This document shows, piece after piece, positions 50,186 through 59,904 of a DNA stretch of 64,000 bases; within the stretch, counting starts at the first letter, position 1, and the number at the start of each line of letters is the position of its first letter. Source of the DNA: Pestalotiopsis fici W106-1 (Eukaryota > Ascomycota > Sordariomycetes > Amphisphaeriales > Sporocadaceae); contig NW_006917092.1 in assembly GCF_000516985.1 (NCBI RefSeq), forward strand, positions 5,330,086 to 5,394,085. Reading direction: 5' to 3'. The notes beneath the pieces were generated by a model. It did not search any database, had not been told where the DNA came from, and saw nothing but the letters and a program-made list of their open reading frames with translations. A program made the position numbers and the translations under genes.

Positions 50186-53100
50186 ATGACCCGACCAAGA
50201 GTGGATCCTGACAAGAGACAACGGACGGCCTGTGCCTGCGATAGTTGCAAGCGGAGAAAGCAAAAGGTGATTCAACCCATCTTTCCTTCACTTCCAGGAT
50301 CCATATTTTCCTACAAGGCCACCATGTACGGCCTTGCCCCATGCACCTGATTTACTGGAATGTCAATTTCTCCAAGCCTGGAGCCCAGAACGTACCGTAA
50401 CTCTGCTCTCACAATACAGAGTATGGGCATGGTCTCTCTCGGACCTTGCAGTGGGCCGCCGAGAAGACGGGAGGATATAAAAAGTATTCCTTGACCCAGG
50501 TTGTGGTCGGATAAAGATATTGACAATGGGTCGTTCCGCTTCGGAAGGCTCACGCTGTCTTACACCAGAAGAACTGTGTAGCCATACCCTCTAGGATGTC
50601 TTCATGCGTCCAGTGATGCGCGTTTTGCTCAGATATCATACCTCTCCCGACGCGAAATCGCATCGTCATTGAATTCGGCTACATCTTCCATCTGATGCTG
50701 ACAAAATGTGTTCAGTGTAACGGTCAACACCCATGCCAAACTTGCCTAAAACGGCGCCTTCAGTGCATATACACACCACCTATCAATCCCGAGGCAAGTC
50801 AGAATCTAGTCACGTCGCCAGTCAAGAAACATCCTATGGATACATCGTCCGAGATTGTCAAGTCAGTCGGCTCTAAAAAAGCCCGCCCTCGAAAATCATC
50901 AATGCAGCTTCCAGCATCGACTGCATGGGACCCATCAGAGCTTCCTGCAGTGAGCCTTGGTGACTCAGGCCATGCTCATCCTCACGAAGTTAGAATGCAT
51001 TCAGCCCCAACACAAATTACGAGCCATGGCGACCTGGAACCAAATTCTCGCTCGAGGGCAAGCTCGGCCTATGGACTCTACGAAGAGGTAGAGGCTTGGT
51101 CCCTCCCAAGGATGCTCCAAGACTCTAATAATCCCCGCAGGCTACGTGAGTATAAGATTTTCATTCTGGAGCTCAAGGAAAGTACATGATACCCCGTGGC
51201 ACCGCTTGGCGCGTCTGTCTCTCCCTTCCAGCAAAAAACCTTTTACGGCAAAAGACAGAGACGGCTAATCGTTTTGGGGGGAATTTAGTCTATGTTGGCG
51301 AGTCGGCCACATTATCATGTCTACAGCTGATCCGTATGCTCGTCGAGTATAAGGCGGCTCCTTCGGAATTCACACAGGACCCACAGCGGCACATGATTGT
51401 AGAGGCCCCCAGCAATCCATTACCAAGTAACACGCCAATGTGTTTACTGCCAGATATAAAGACAGCTAGTATCCTCGTGAATTCATATTTCATCAATGTA
51501 AGACTGTCTCTTTGCCATTCACACTGATGAATAAACTGACCAAGCAAGACCATTGGCTTCGTCGAGGTCTTTGATCGGCGGATATTTCGTGATCAATTCG
51601 ACCAATGTTTCCAAGATCCGCTCACCATCGACCCATCTGTGCGATGCTTGCTCAACCTAGTCTTTGCGATTGGTCTTGTACTGGCAAAACCCGAACCAGA
51701 AAGCGAGGAAGAAGAGGTTATCAAGAAACTTCGTGAGCATAAAGGCATCAACCATGCCGAGGTGTTTTTCAGAAACGCCAAGGCCCTTGCCGATCCGGAA
51801 TCAGGCTTTGAGAACGCGAACATTTGGTCGGTCCAGGCGCTTTGCCTCATGGCTATTTACATGCTGTCAGTTTCTAAGAGAAATGCTGCATATGCCTATT
51901 ATGGTGCGCAATTCCTCCACTGTGACTAATTTAGACTGACTGTAATCGTTGCAGGTATGGCGGTGCGGTCGGCTTTCGCCCTCGGGCTACATCGTGAAGA
52001 AAATGATTGCAGCTTTGATCGGATCTTTGACCAGACTCTAGGAAAAGTGAGGAGGAACCTGTGGCGCACACTTTACGTTCTAGATCGATTCTTGTCGGCT
52101 TCGTTGGGCAGACCAATGGCAATTTCTGACGAAGACTGTTCCGAGGATCCCCTCGAGGCCGGCGAAAAACCCCTTGAGAGTGAAGATGAAAAGGTCAATT
52201 CAGCAGCCCTGTATGCCGCTGTGAGAACTAGCCGCGTCATCGGGAAAACACTCAAAGAGGTATACTCGAAGCGAAAGATATCATGCGCCATCACCCAGGA
52301 AATTGCAAAGAAGCTAGTAGATTGGAACGGAGCACTGCATACTGAACTTCACTGGCAACAGGCGAAAAACAACAACGTACCACGAAGCAGAAGGATCACT
52401 ATTTTGCATGTGAACCTTTTGCAATGCCATTCAATCATTCTCTTGGCTCGGCCGTTTTTCTTGTATATTCTCAAGGTTGGGATGATGCAGGGGAGCCAAG
52501 CACGATTAAGCCAGAGGATGGATGGGTATGCCCAGACATGCGTCGAAGCCGCGCAACACAGCCTAGCTATTGCACAGGCTGCAATGGACGGAGACTACCT
52601 CCCACATTGCAACCCATTCGTCATGTATGTCAATTTACGACTTCATATTTGTTGAGTAGACGAATATCTCAAAGACAAGCTAACACATTTGCCATAGTTA
52701 CTTTGTCTTTGCGGCAGGTCTGATAATCCTGAGCAACGAGTTTGCATCGTTGTATATCAACCCAGACGCCGACATGGCTGTTGCCAGCTGTCTCTCGATC
52801 CTTGGATACTGCGCAGAACATGACCCTCAGGCCAAGCGGGTCCACCACATCATCAAGACTTTCCAGGAGGTCATCGTGAACCGGGCCTCGGCAGAACCTG
52901 TGCTTTCATTTCCAGGTCGGATAATACCAACCATTACGCCTGCTTCAAGTAACCCGCATCATGATCCCATGGCCCATTTCTTCAAAAACTCAAAATGCGG
53001 CTCAAAAGCACAGCAGTTACCAATCATGCCGCCAACCCTGAGGCCCGAGCACTCAAGCATGTCAGCTAGCTATCAGAGACGGCCTTCATCATCGATCATC

Positions 53101-53424
53101 TCTGTCCACCAACAGCCGAGCCCAGATGGCACTGATGGCTCCCCAGCAGCAGTCGTCTCAGCGTCGGGTAGCGATGGTAACACAAATCCGGATGTCAGCT
53201 TCTTCCTTGATGACTTGTTCACGTCACCCTACATGAACTCGAATGCAAGAATGCAAATGGATCATCAGCAGCATATCCAGCCAGAAACTTTCAACAATCA
53301 TTACACCTTGGGACCGACACCGTCTTTACCGTTCGGCCCTGCCAGCATTCCGCCTGCCACCATGCCGCCTGTCAGTATGGGACCCCATGGCAACTTATTC
53401 TATTCAGTTGGTGATAATTTCTAA
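50186..53424 (+). CDS. Zn2Cys6 fungal transcription factor
   Basis: Predicted 823-aa nuclear DNA-binding regulator from six exons: 50186-50266, 50716-51145, 51289-51497, 51549-51903, 51955-52624 and 52698-53424. Joining exons 1 and 2 gives a canonical cluster at residues 18-44, C-X2-C-X6-C-X5-C-X2-C-X6-C, starting ACDSCKRRKQK and ending RRLQC; this fixes both the start and the first splice. The middle is a fungal-specific transcription factor domain (PF04082 type): FRDQFDQC, NIWSVQALCLMAIYML, YYGMAVRSAFALGLHRE, WRTLYVLDRFLSASLGRPMAI, then helical segments (CHSIILLARPFFLYIL, FVIYFVFAAGLIIL). The C-terminus is Ser/Pro/Gln-rich. Target genes and pathway cannot be named from sequence. Intron 1 is 449 nt, far longer than the others (51-143 nt). 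Confidence 0.92.
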
Positions 53425-54079
53425 ATGATCATGTTCATCGGACTCTAATTTCTTTACTGTCTTTCTATTCTCATTTGTTCCTTTCTCTCTCATAGGTGTA
53501 AGCATATATGCTTTTGGCGTTTTTTGTACATTCTGTTGACAAGCAAACGAATGATTTGATGGCGTATGGTGTTATTGCATTCTACAAACTAATGCCGCAA
53601 TAATGGCGTATCAGGGTTTCTTGATCGGTAGGATTAGGGCTTGGTAAAGAGAAAAGGATTGCGTTTGATACCACTGGGATGGGGGCTCTTCTTCTGTTTT
53701 CATGCGTTGTACTATGTCCGGTTCCGGGGTCCGAAGCCCTTGCTGGGGATATAGGATATGAATCATAAGGCGAGCTGGTCTCTCATCTTGTTCTGGGCAT
53801 TGATTGTCCGGCATTGTTGTAGGAATTTGTCTTGCCATGGGTCGGCAGACAGATGTAGTGAGCTTATCATTGAATTGCAAGAGTTGTTTTGTACGAATTG
53901 ATGCTGGCATGCCTCAAACAAAGTTGGCTCGTATGTATCCGTGCAGAATCAGATTGCTTGATCTGAAATAAATCATGGTCTATTTGCCTGGGTCCCGCTG
54001 GTATAGTCCCTCTTTATGGTACATTTGACATCTTTTTTTCCCTCTTTTCTTTCTTGATTTAGATACTTTAGTATTGATT
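53425..54079. other. Convergent intergenic, no gene seen
   Basis: About 650 bp between the stops of the transcription factor and PDH protein X genes; no coding or RNA feature was recognised. Confidence 0.5.
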
Positions 54080-55513
54080 TTACAAGACGAGCCTGCCAGG
54101 GTCATTCTCCAACACTAGTTTCATTCTTGCCAGGAAAGCATTTGCTCGCTTCTCTTCGCTTTTTGGTACCTTGAGGCTGAATGTGTTGGAACCGGTGGAG
54201 ATGCCGGGCTGGCCCAACGGAGCCGCCATGGGCTTGGCGCTCTTCTTGGGCTTGGGTGCCAGGATATCGATAATGTCAATCTTGGCAGCGGCCTTGGGCT
54301 TGGGCGCGACGCCAGTAAAGGATGGCGAGGGCAGCGCCGCGATCTGGGGGATATAGTAGCCGCGGGACACCTTGGGGTCGACCTTGTGGAGACCGAGGAC
54401 CTGGTGGAACAGCTCGTCGGACGAGGGCTTGTAGTTGGCGGGCAAGGGCAGCTCGTCGTTGGCGAGCTCGGCAGCGCGCGAGATAAATGTCGAAAGGGGC
54501 AAAAAGGTGCCGAGCGTGGCCTCGATCTTTTGCTGCGTCGCAATGACGGCCTCCATGGAGATGGGCACGGCGACGACGAGGTCTTCGGGGACGGGCTTGG
54601 CCTTAGCGGCTTCTGTCTTGGCCGGCTTGGCCGGAGAGGCGGGTTGGGCAATCTTGATGTTGCTCAGGTCCAGGTGTGCGTTGTGGTCGAAACGCTTCTT
54701 GATATCGGCGGGCCGGGACTCGGAGGCCATGCCCAGGTAGGCGAGCACGTCGCCCTTGAGGAGACGGCCCTGGGGTCCGGTCGGGGTGATCTCGCTGATG
54801 GCTGCCTCGTCGAGCTTGTGCTCCTTGACCAGGTGCTCGACGGACGGGTACAGAGGGTACTTTTGGGGCGGTGCCTTTCCGCCGGACTTCTTTCTCTGGC
54901 TCGGGTCTGCGGCCTTCTTCTGGGGAGCGGCCTCGCTGGGCTGTCCAGACTGCGCCGGGGCAGCATCCTCCTTCTTGGGGGCAGCGGGTGCCTTGGAAGA
55001 CGACTCGTCGGCGGGGAGCTCGAGGGCGCTAATGTCGTCGCCGGGCTCAGCAATGACGCCGATGCGGGTGCCGACCTGGACGCTCTTGCTGCCGTCGCCC
55101 TGGAAGATCTTCATCATGATGCCGTCGTCCTGGGCCTCGACGTCCATCGAGGCCTTGTCCGTCTCGATCTCGAGGAGCACGTCGCCGGCGGCGAACTCGT
55201 CGCCCTCCTTGACCTTCCACGTAGCAATGTTGCCCTCGGTCATGGTTGGCGACAGGGCGGGCATGGTGAAGTTTTGGGCTGCTCGCGACGCGGCCGTTGT
55301 CCGTAGACCTATAAAGACGCATTGTCAGTAATTGGTCATATATCCCGATGATACCCATGTTGAAATCTCTCCCTTGGCTTTCCTCTCGTCGTTTTTCTTG
55401 GTAGCATGATAATGTGTGTAGTGACCGGACATACCTCTGATTGAAGCATCTTGGGCAACTCTGCGGCTTGTCAGCCTGGCCGACAGGCGACATGCGGTCG
55501 CAAAGGAAGCCAT
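54080..55513 (-). CDS. pdx1: Pyruvate dehydrogenase complex protein X (E3-binding protein)
   Basis: Predicted 435-aa mitochondrial matrix protein that anchors dihydrolipoamide dehydrogenase (E3) to the E2 core of the PDH complex. Exon 1 (55513-55435) encodes an Arg-rich mitochondrial presequence (MASFATACRLSARLTSRRVA). Exon 2 (55308-54080) continues GLRTTAASRAAQNFTMPALSPTM. The lipoyl domain carries the lipoylated lysine in EIETDKASMDVEAQ. An Ala/Pro/Lys hinge follows, then the peripheral subunit-binding domain (YPSVEHLVKEHKLDEAAISEITPTGPQGRLLKGDVLAYL). The remaining segment lacks the HXXXDG acetyltransferase site of E2, as expected for fungal protein X. It is transcribed divergently from the next gene, another likely mitochondrial protein. 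Confidence 0.92.
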
Positions 55514-56291
55514 TTGTCGGGCCAGAAGTGTGGAAGTGGGAGAGTTGGGTGAGGTTGAACGTTGTAGCTCGATTTGAGCTTTTTTTCCGGGGCTGTTGAG
55601 ATGGTAGTAAGTGATTGGGATGTCCGTTGGAGCTAGGTCCAAGATACGATAGCAGGTTCGTTCTGGAAGCAAAAGATACGTGCGACGAGAATTTACGTAT
55701 ATCTGACTGGCAAATTAGATAGTAATAGTGAATGAATTGATTTTCTTCTTGTCCTTGTCAGAAGTGCGCTGTTATCATTGGGATTACTTGTCCCATTCTT
55801 TTGCTCATACAACTTTCTTACTCAACCTCTCTCAATTATTATGGCCGCGCTCGCCCAAAATCTTTGGTTGGGGGCACCAGCACCTTTGCGCACCGGCCTT
55901 TCCCGGGCTTCAAATCGGACCTTCAACAAGGTCGTTGGGCCCCTGTAAGAGCGGCTTATTATTAGTTGATTAGTGCTTCTCACCTTGTATTTCACCGAAA
56001 CAGCTTGAGCATCAACCAATCAGATACCTGGATCGTTCCCCAAAACCCGCTAGCAACCTAAAAAGCTCCAGCTCTCGGGTCTCCAGCAACAAAAACATCG
56101 GGGACTTCCATCATTGGTGAGAAAGTTCGCTCGCGATGGAATAATTTTGGGGCCTTGCACACTTGGACCCTTGGAGCACTTTGCGAATCGCACGTCGACC
56201 TGCCTTTTTGAAGCAGCCAATTGCCTCGTCAGAGCTTCACGCGAGTATAAAGACGTTCGATTACGCTTGAGGAATTCTCAATCTGGCGACA
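55514..56291. promoter_or_regulatory. Bidirectional promoter region of two mitochondrial genes
   Basis: The 778 bp between divergent ATGs must hold both promoters. A CCAATCAGA element at about 56016-56024 matches the CCAAT box bound by the HAP/CBC complex, a regulator of respiratory genes in fungi. No binding is shown by sequence alone. Confidence 0.45.
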
Positions 56292-57293
56292 ATGGCGACT
56301 GCTTCAACAAGCTGTCGGGGCTTTACGCACCCGGTCCTCCTACTGATCAGGAGCTCTTTATCACCGGCCGCCCGGCATGGCACCGCGGCCTCTCAGTCGC
56401 CATGTCTTCTTCGTTTGTCTGCTGCTTCAAGGCGGTCATCGAGGCTCTTCACAACGAGCGCACGCCGTCAACAAAAACCTACAACGGCCGGGGTAGCCAA
56501 GACAAAGGTGGAATCCCTCACAAGGACACCCGTCGCGTCCACATCGTACGCCCAAGCACTGGCGCAGCGACCCGGCGGAGCTATACTATACGAAGGCGCT
56601 GGACAGAAGATCTTCATCGTGTCGAGTTACATGGCCGGACTCGCCTGCCTAGGAGGCGCGACCTTTAACATCATCTTTAATGTCTACAACGCGCCGCCGG
56701 GAGTGCCCGCGTGGACGGGCTACGCTTTTGGGTCTGTGGGCCTCATGCTCGCCATACTGGGCATGAACTTTATCCTCAAACCGTCCAACATTGTGCGCAG
56801 GATTAGGGTCCTCCCCACGCCCGAAAAGACGGCCGCTGCACCAAAGGCTGGCGGCTACTCTGCGCCCGCCAAGATTCAGATCGAGGTGCTCTCGCGCAAG
56901 CTGAGCCCCATCCCCGGCATGCCCCTCAAGCGAACGGTCGTCAACCCGCAGGATATCGTCCTCAAGGCCAAGATGTACAACCCCAAGCCGTTTGGCGCGC
57001 CGGCCGACTCCGTCATGGCTCGAGAATGGGCCGAGCGCACCATGGCCAGGGCCGATTACGACAAGCAGCACCCGGCCACTGCGGGCTTCCGTAGTGTCGG
57101 CTGGGCGTTTGCTGGTTTCTTCCATAGCATCCGCCGCGGTCTGACGGGAGAGGGTTTTGCGCCCATCGAGGTTAACGGCCAGCGGCTCAGGCTGGACATT
57201 TCCGAGGGTTTCGTCCTTGATGACGGCAAGGCCATGGATAGGATATTGACGGTCAAGGAGGAGGAGAGACCCGGTATGCTCTTCCGCTCGTAG
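56292..57293 (+). CDS. Mitochondrial inner-membrane protein, TMEM223/TMEM186-like
   Basis: Predicted 333 aa, intronless. The N-terminal 60 residues are rich in Ser/Arg/Ala and end SSRLFTTSARRQQ, a typical mitochondrial presequence with a cleavage-like site. Two transmembrane helices follow (about residues 107-130, IFIVSSYMAGLACLGGATF, and about 140-160, GYAFGSVGLMLAILGMNFIL), then a basic segment (KPSNIVRRIRVLP) and a soluble domain of about 160 residues. The two-helix plus C-terminal domain layout and the LYEGAGQKIF motif are like the TMEM70/TMEM186/TMEM223 family, linked in animals to respiratory-chain assembly. That identification is from pattern and moderately sure. It shares its promoter region with PDH protein X. 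A 184-codon frame at 56114-56668 overlaps in another frame and is a shadow. Confidence 0.75.
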   Translation: MATASTSCRGFTHPVLLLIRSSLSPAARHGTAASQSPCLLRLSAASRRSSRLFTTSARRQQKPTTAGVAKTKVESLTRTPVASTSYAQALAQRPGGAILYEGAGQKIFIVSSYMAGLACLGGATFNIIFNVYNAPPGVPAWTGYAFGSVGLMLAILGMNFILKPSNIVRRIRVLPTPEKTAAAPKAGGYSAPAKIQIEVLSRKLSPIPGMPLKRTVVNPQDIVLKAKMYNPKPFGAPADSVMAREWAERTMARADYDKQHPATAGFRSVGWAFAGFFHSIRRGLTGEGFAPIEVNGQRLRLDISEGFVLDDGKAMDRILTVKEEERPGMLFRS

Positions 57294-57851
57294 GACTTGG
57301 ACCAACATGCATCATTGTCTTTTGGGCATTTTCAACCACTTTACCAATATGTGTTCCTTGGGTATCCAACTTGAGCGAATGTTATGCTTGGGGGAAAACT
57401 CAAGCCAAGAAACCTTTACCAGCTGGGGCAGCTCATTACCGGCCATAGAAAGGACATCTTAAATCCGACCCCGAAATCTGATGAAAGTCACGCCGGGCCA
57501 AATGATCGGAGTATGCCATGTCCGATAGAACTGCATGCCAAGGCTGTCACGAATTGTGTATATCCTCAGCCTGCTTGTGCTGGGCCGGATTATTCTCGCC
57601 TATCTAGTGCAGCATTTTAGCGAGCCAGGTCGAGCGAGGATCGAGTCGGAGAGAACCGGGCATGCTTACGGAATTCAGCCCTTGTGACCATTTGACCACG
57701 CCTCACATTAAGTGTCGACTATAGACTAGAGAGCATAGCAAGCAAATTGCCCTATATATATGTATACACACATTGTATGATTGAACTCCAAAGAAAGAAA
57801 GAAGGACACAAGTCAAAGTGACACGAGTCAATCCACGCAAATCTCTTTACC
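57294..57851. other. Intergenic, no gene seen
   Basis: About 560 bp with no recognised feature except a short TA tract near 57752-57760, about 90-100 bp before the next ATG and possibly part of its promoter. Confidence 0.5.
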
Positions 57852-58914
57852 ATGATGAAAGTTCTCGTTCTCGGAATGCCCCGCACGGGGACACAATGTG
57901 AGTTGATGGGAACATGCTCCAAAGTCAAGGTCGAGGTTGAATTAACAATCTTATTGCAGCAATAGCAGAGGCGCTGATCCAGCTCGGCATATCGCCCATA
58001 TACCACATGCGCGAGGTGGGACAGAATAACCACCAGGCGGCGTGGGCAGAGGCCATGGATGCCAAGTTTGAGGGCAAAGGCAAACCGTACGGCCGAGAGG
58101 AGTTTGACAAGATACTCGGTGATTTTGAGGTGAGCTTTCTTCTGTTGCTCCCTTATCCTCTACCCATAGGACAAGGACTTTGCGCTTCTTTTTTTCCGCA
58201 ATTTGAGAAGTGTTCTTTTATATTTCAAGCAAAGATTGTTCTACAAGTCTCAGGGAGATTGTCTGTAAGAGAGAGCTGACGAGAAGACGTACTGTCCATG
58301 AACAGGGCCTGGCGGATTACCCCGCCGTCATCTTCCCGGCAGAGCTGATTGAAGCCTACCCGGAAGCGAAAATCATCCTCACCCTCCGCAGCGACGAGGA
58401 CAAGTGGTTCGACAGCATGATGGCGACGCTGATCCACGGGCACACCCACGCGCCAAAGCCGAACCCGAGCCCCATGGCTCCCGTGTCGAGTAGATACCAT
58501 CGATTCTGTGTGAGTCTTCCTCCGCCTCCTCCTTCCCTCTCCTCCTTCTTCTTTTGGAATCCCCCCGCATACAGTATGTCGATGTTGATTCCCCCACCTC
58601 TTGTCTGATTTGGGGGTGCAACGTTCATCCGAGGTGGAGAGATACTCATACTTTGGTTATAGTGGAACGATGACTTTCCCACCCATGGTCGAGAAGCATA
58701 TCGCAAACAAAACGCCGTGGTGCGGGAAGCGGCCAGGGGAAGAGAATTCCTCGAGTACGAGACCGGCAGCGGCTGGGCGCCGTTGTGCGAGTTCTTGGGC
58801 CTGCCAATCCCAGATGTACCGTACCCGCGGAGCGATGATTGGGCTGTGTATAAAAAAGAGGTCCAGGCGCAGGAGGAGTTGAAGAAGAAACAGGATCATG
58901 AGGCGAAAGAATAG
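57852..58914 (+). CDS. P-loop sulfotransferase-like protein
   Basis: Predicted 223 aa from exons 57852-57897, 57960-58129, 58306-58509 and 58663-58914; joins give GTQSIAEAL, GDFEGLADYP and YHRFCWNDDF. The N-terminal GMPRTGTQS is the PAPS-binding P-loop-like motif of the fungal Sulfotransfer_4 type. YHMREVGQNNHQAAW, YPAVIFPAELIEAYPEAKIILTLR (the Arg of the 3'-phosphate site) and KWFDSM follow the family pattern. FLEYETGSGWAPLCEFLGLPIPD near the end is also family-typical. A Lys/Glu-rich helix ends the protein without the membrane segment seen in some relatives. These proteins are widespread in ascomycetes, with no known substrate. The first exon is only 46 nt. A second ATG directly follows the first (57855). 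Confidence 0.85.
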
Positions 58915-59904
58915 TATATATCTGGACAAGAATATTGTAGGGTAAATGGATGGAACTTATCCTTAGGTATTTTTCTGATTTATGTAAAATTCATTATGAT
59001 CATCATCTTGCAGCTTCATTAGGAGTCAAGAAATCTGGCTGGATAGAATTGCGATATTTGTACAAATGGACTTGAATTGTTCTTGGTCATGTTCATCTCG
59101 CCGCCGTAATCAACCTTGCAAACTTGTCATCGACTTTGAAGGCTGCGAGGAAGACGGGACAAAAGAGAGGAAGGACCTTTCAAAACAGCCATAGACTGAT
59201 AGAGACACCGCAAGAATACGACATGACACGACCCGAAAACTTGCTTGCTCAGGTCAGCTCCCTAGCCACCACGTCGGTAGCTGTGCCATCAAGCTTGGGA
59301 AATTCTATTTGGCAAAGAAATCGTATTGAAACAGACGTGAAAATCTGAATGAAAATTCAGGAGTGGAAAGAAAAGAAAGAAGAAGAGTAAGGGGAAAAAA
59401 GAAGGTGACATCACGGAGATTCGAACTGGTGAACCAAGCAAAAAGAGACCGAGCAGCCTAAAGACCACTCACACTAGCCCAACCTAGTTTACAGTTTAGA
59501 TTATCCAGGTCATGACCCAAACCCGAGGACCTGTGATGATTTCTTGTTCTATTTAGATATTTAACCCCTCCTATTGGAAACCGGGAGAACCTAGGGTATG
59601 AGCATCGTTAGTGAGGTCTGCAAACGGACTCTTATAGATGGGACAGCCGTTTGCTTGTTAGCTACCTAGTATTCCTATTTTCTCGACATGCTAAAACTAT
59701 GTGTGCATGTTTTAATTCTTCCTCTAGTCTTATTTTTCATTCCTTTCTGCTTGCCTTTGCTTTTCTTTCCCCAGTCATTTCCCATAATCATGTCTCGCGT
59801 CCTCGATTCTTTCACGTGCCTAGCACAGCCTTAGGAAATGATCTCCGTTATCATTCCTTATTCTTTTTTCCCTCCCATAATTTCATTCCGTCGATTTCGA
59901 CTTC
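58915..59904. other. Convergent intergenic with decayed tRNA-like element
   Basis: About 1 kb with no protein gene. A tRNA-like segment lies at 59407-59480 on the minus strand; a T/C-rich stretch follows from 59640. Confidence 0.5.
59407..59480 (-). pseudogene. Decayed type-II tRNA-like sequence (Leu/Ser-like)
   Basis: On the minus strand GTGTGAGTGGTCTTTAGGC resembles a Leu/Ser A box and D arm, and AGTTCGAATCT is a near-consensus B box. A 3' TGATGTC could be half of an acceptor stem, but no matching GACATCA is found at the 5' end, and the T stem pairs in only two of five positions. No clear anticodon arm forms. A pseudogene is the simplest reading. Confidence 0.35.

Noticed and set aside
56114..56668. 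A 184-codon frame overlapping the TMEM223-like gene
   Set aside because: The other frame carries a presequence and membrane helices and continues to 57293; this one is a shadow.
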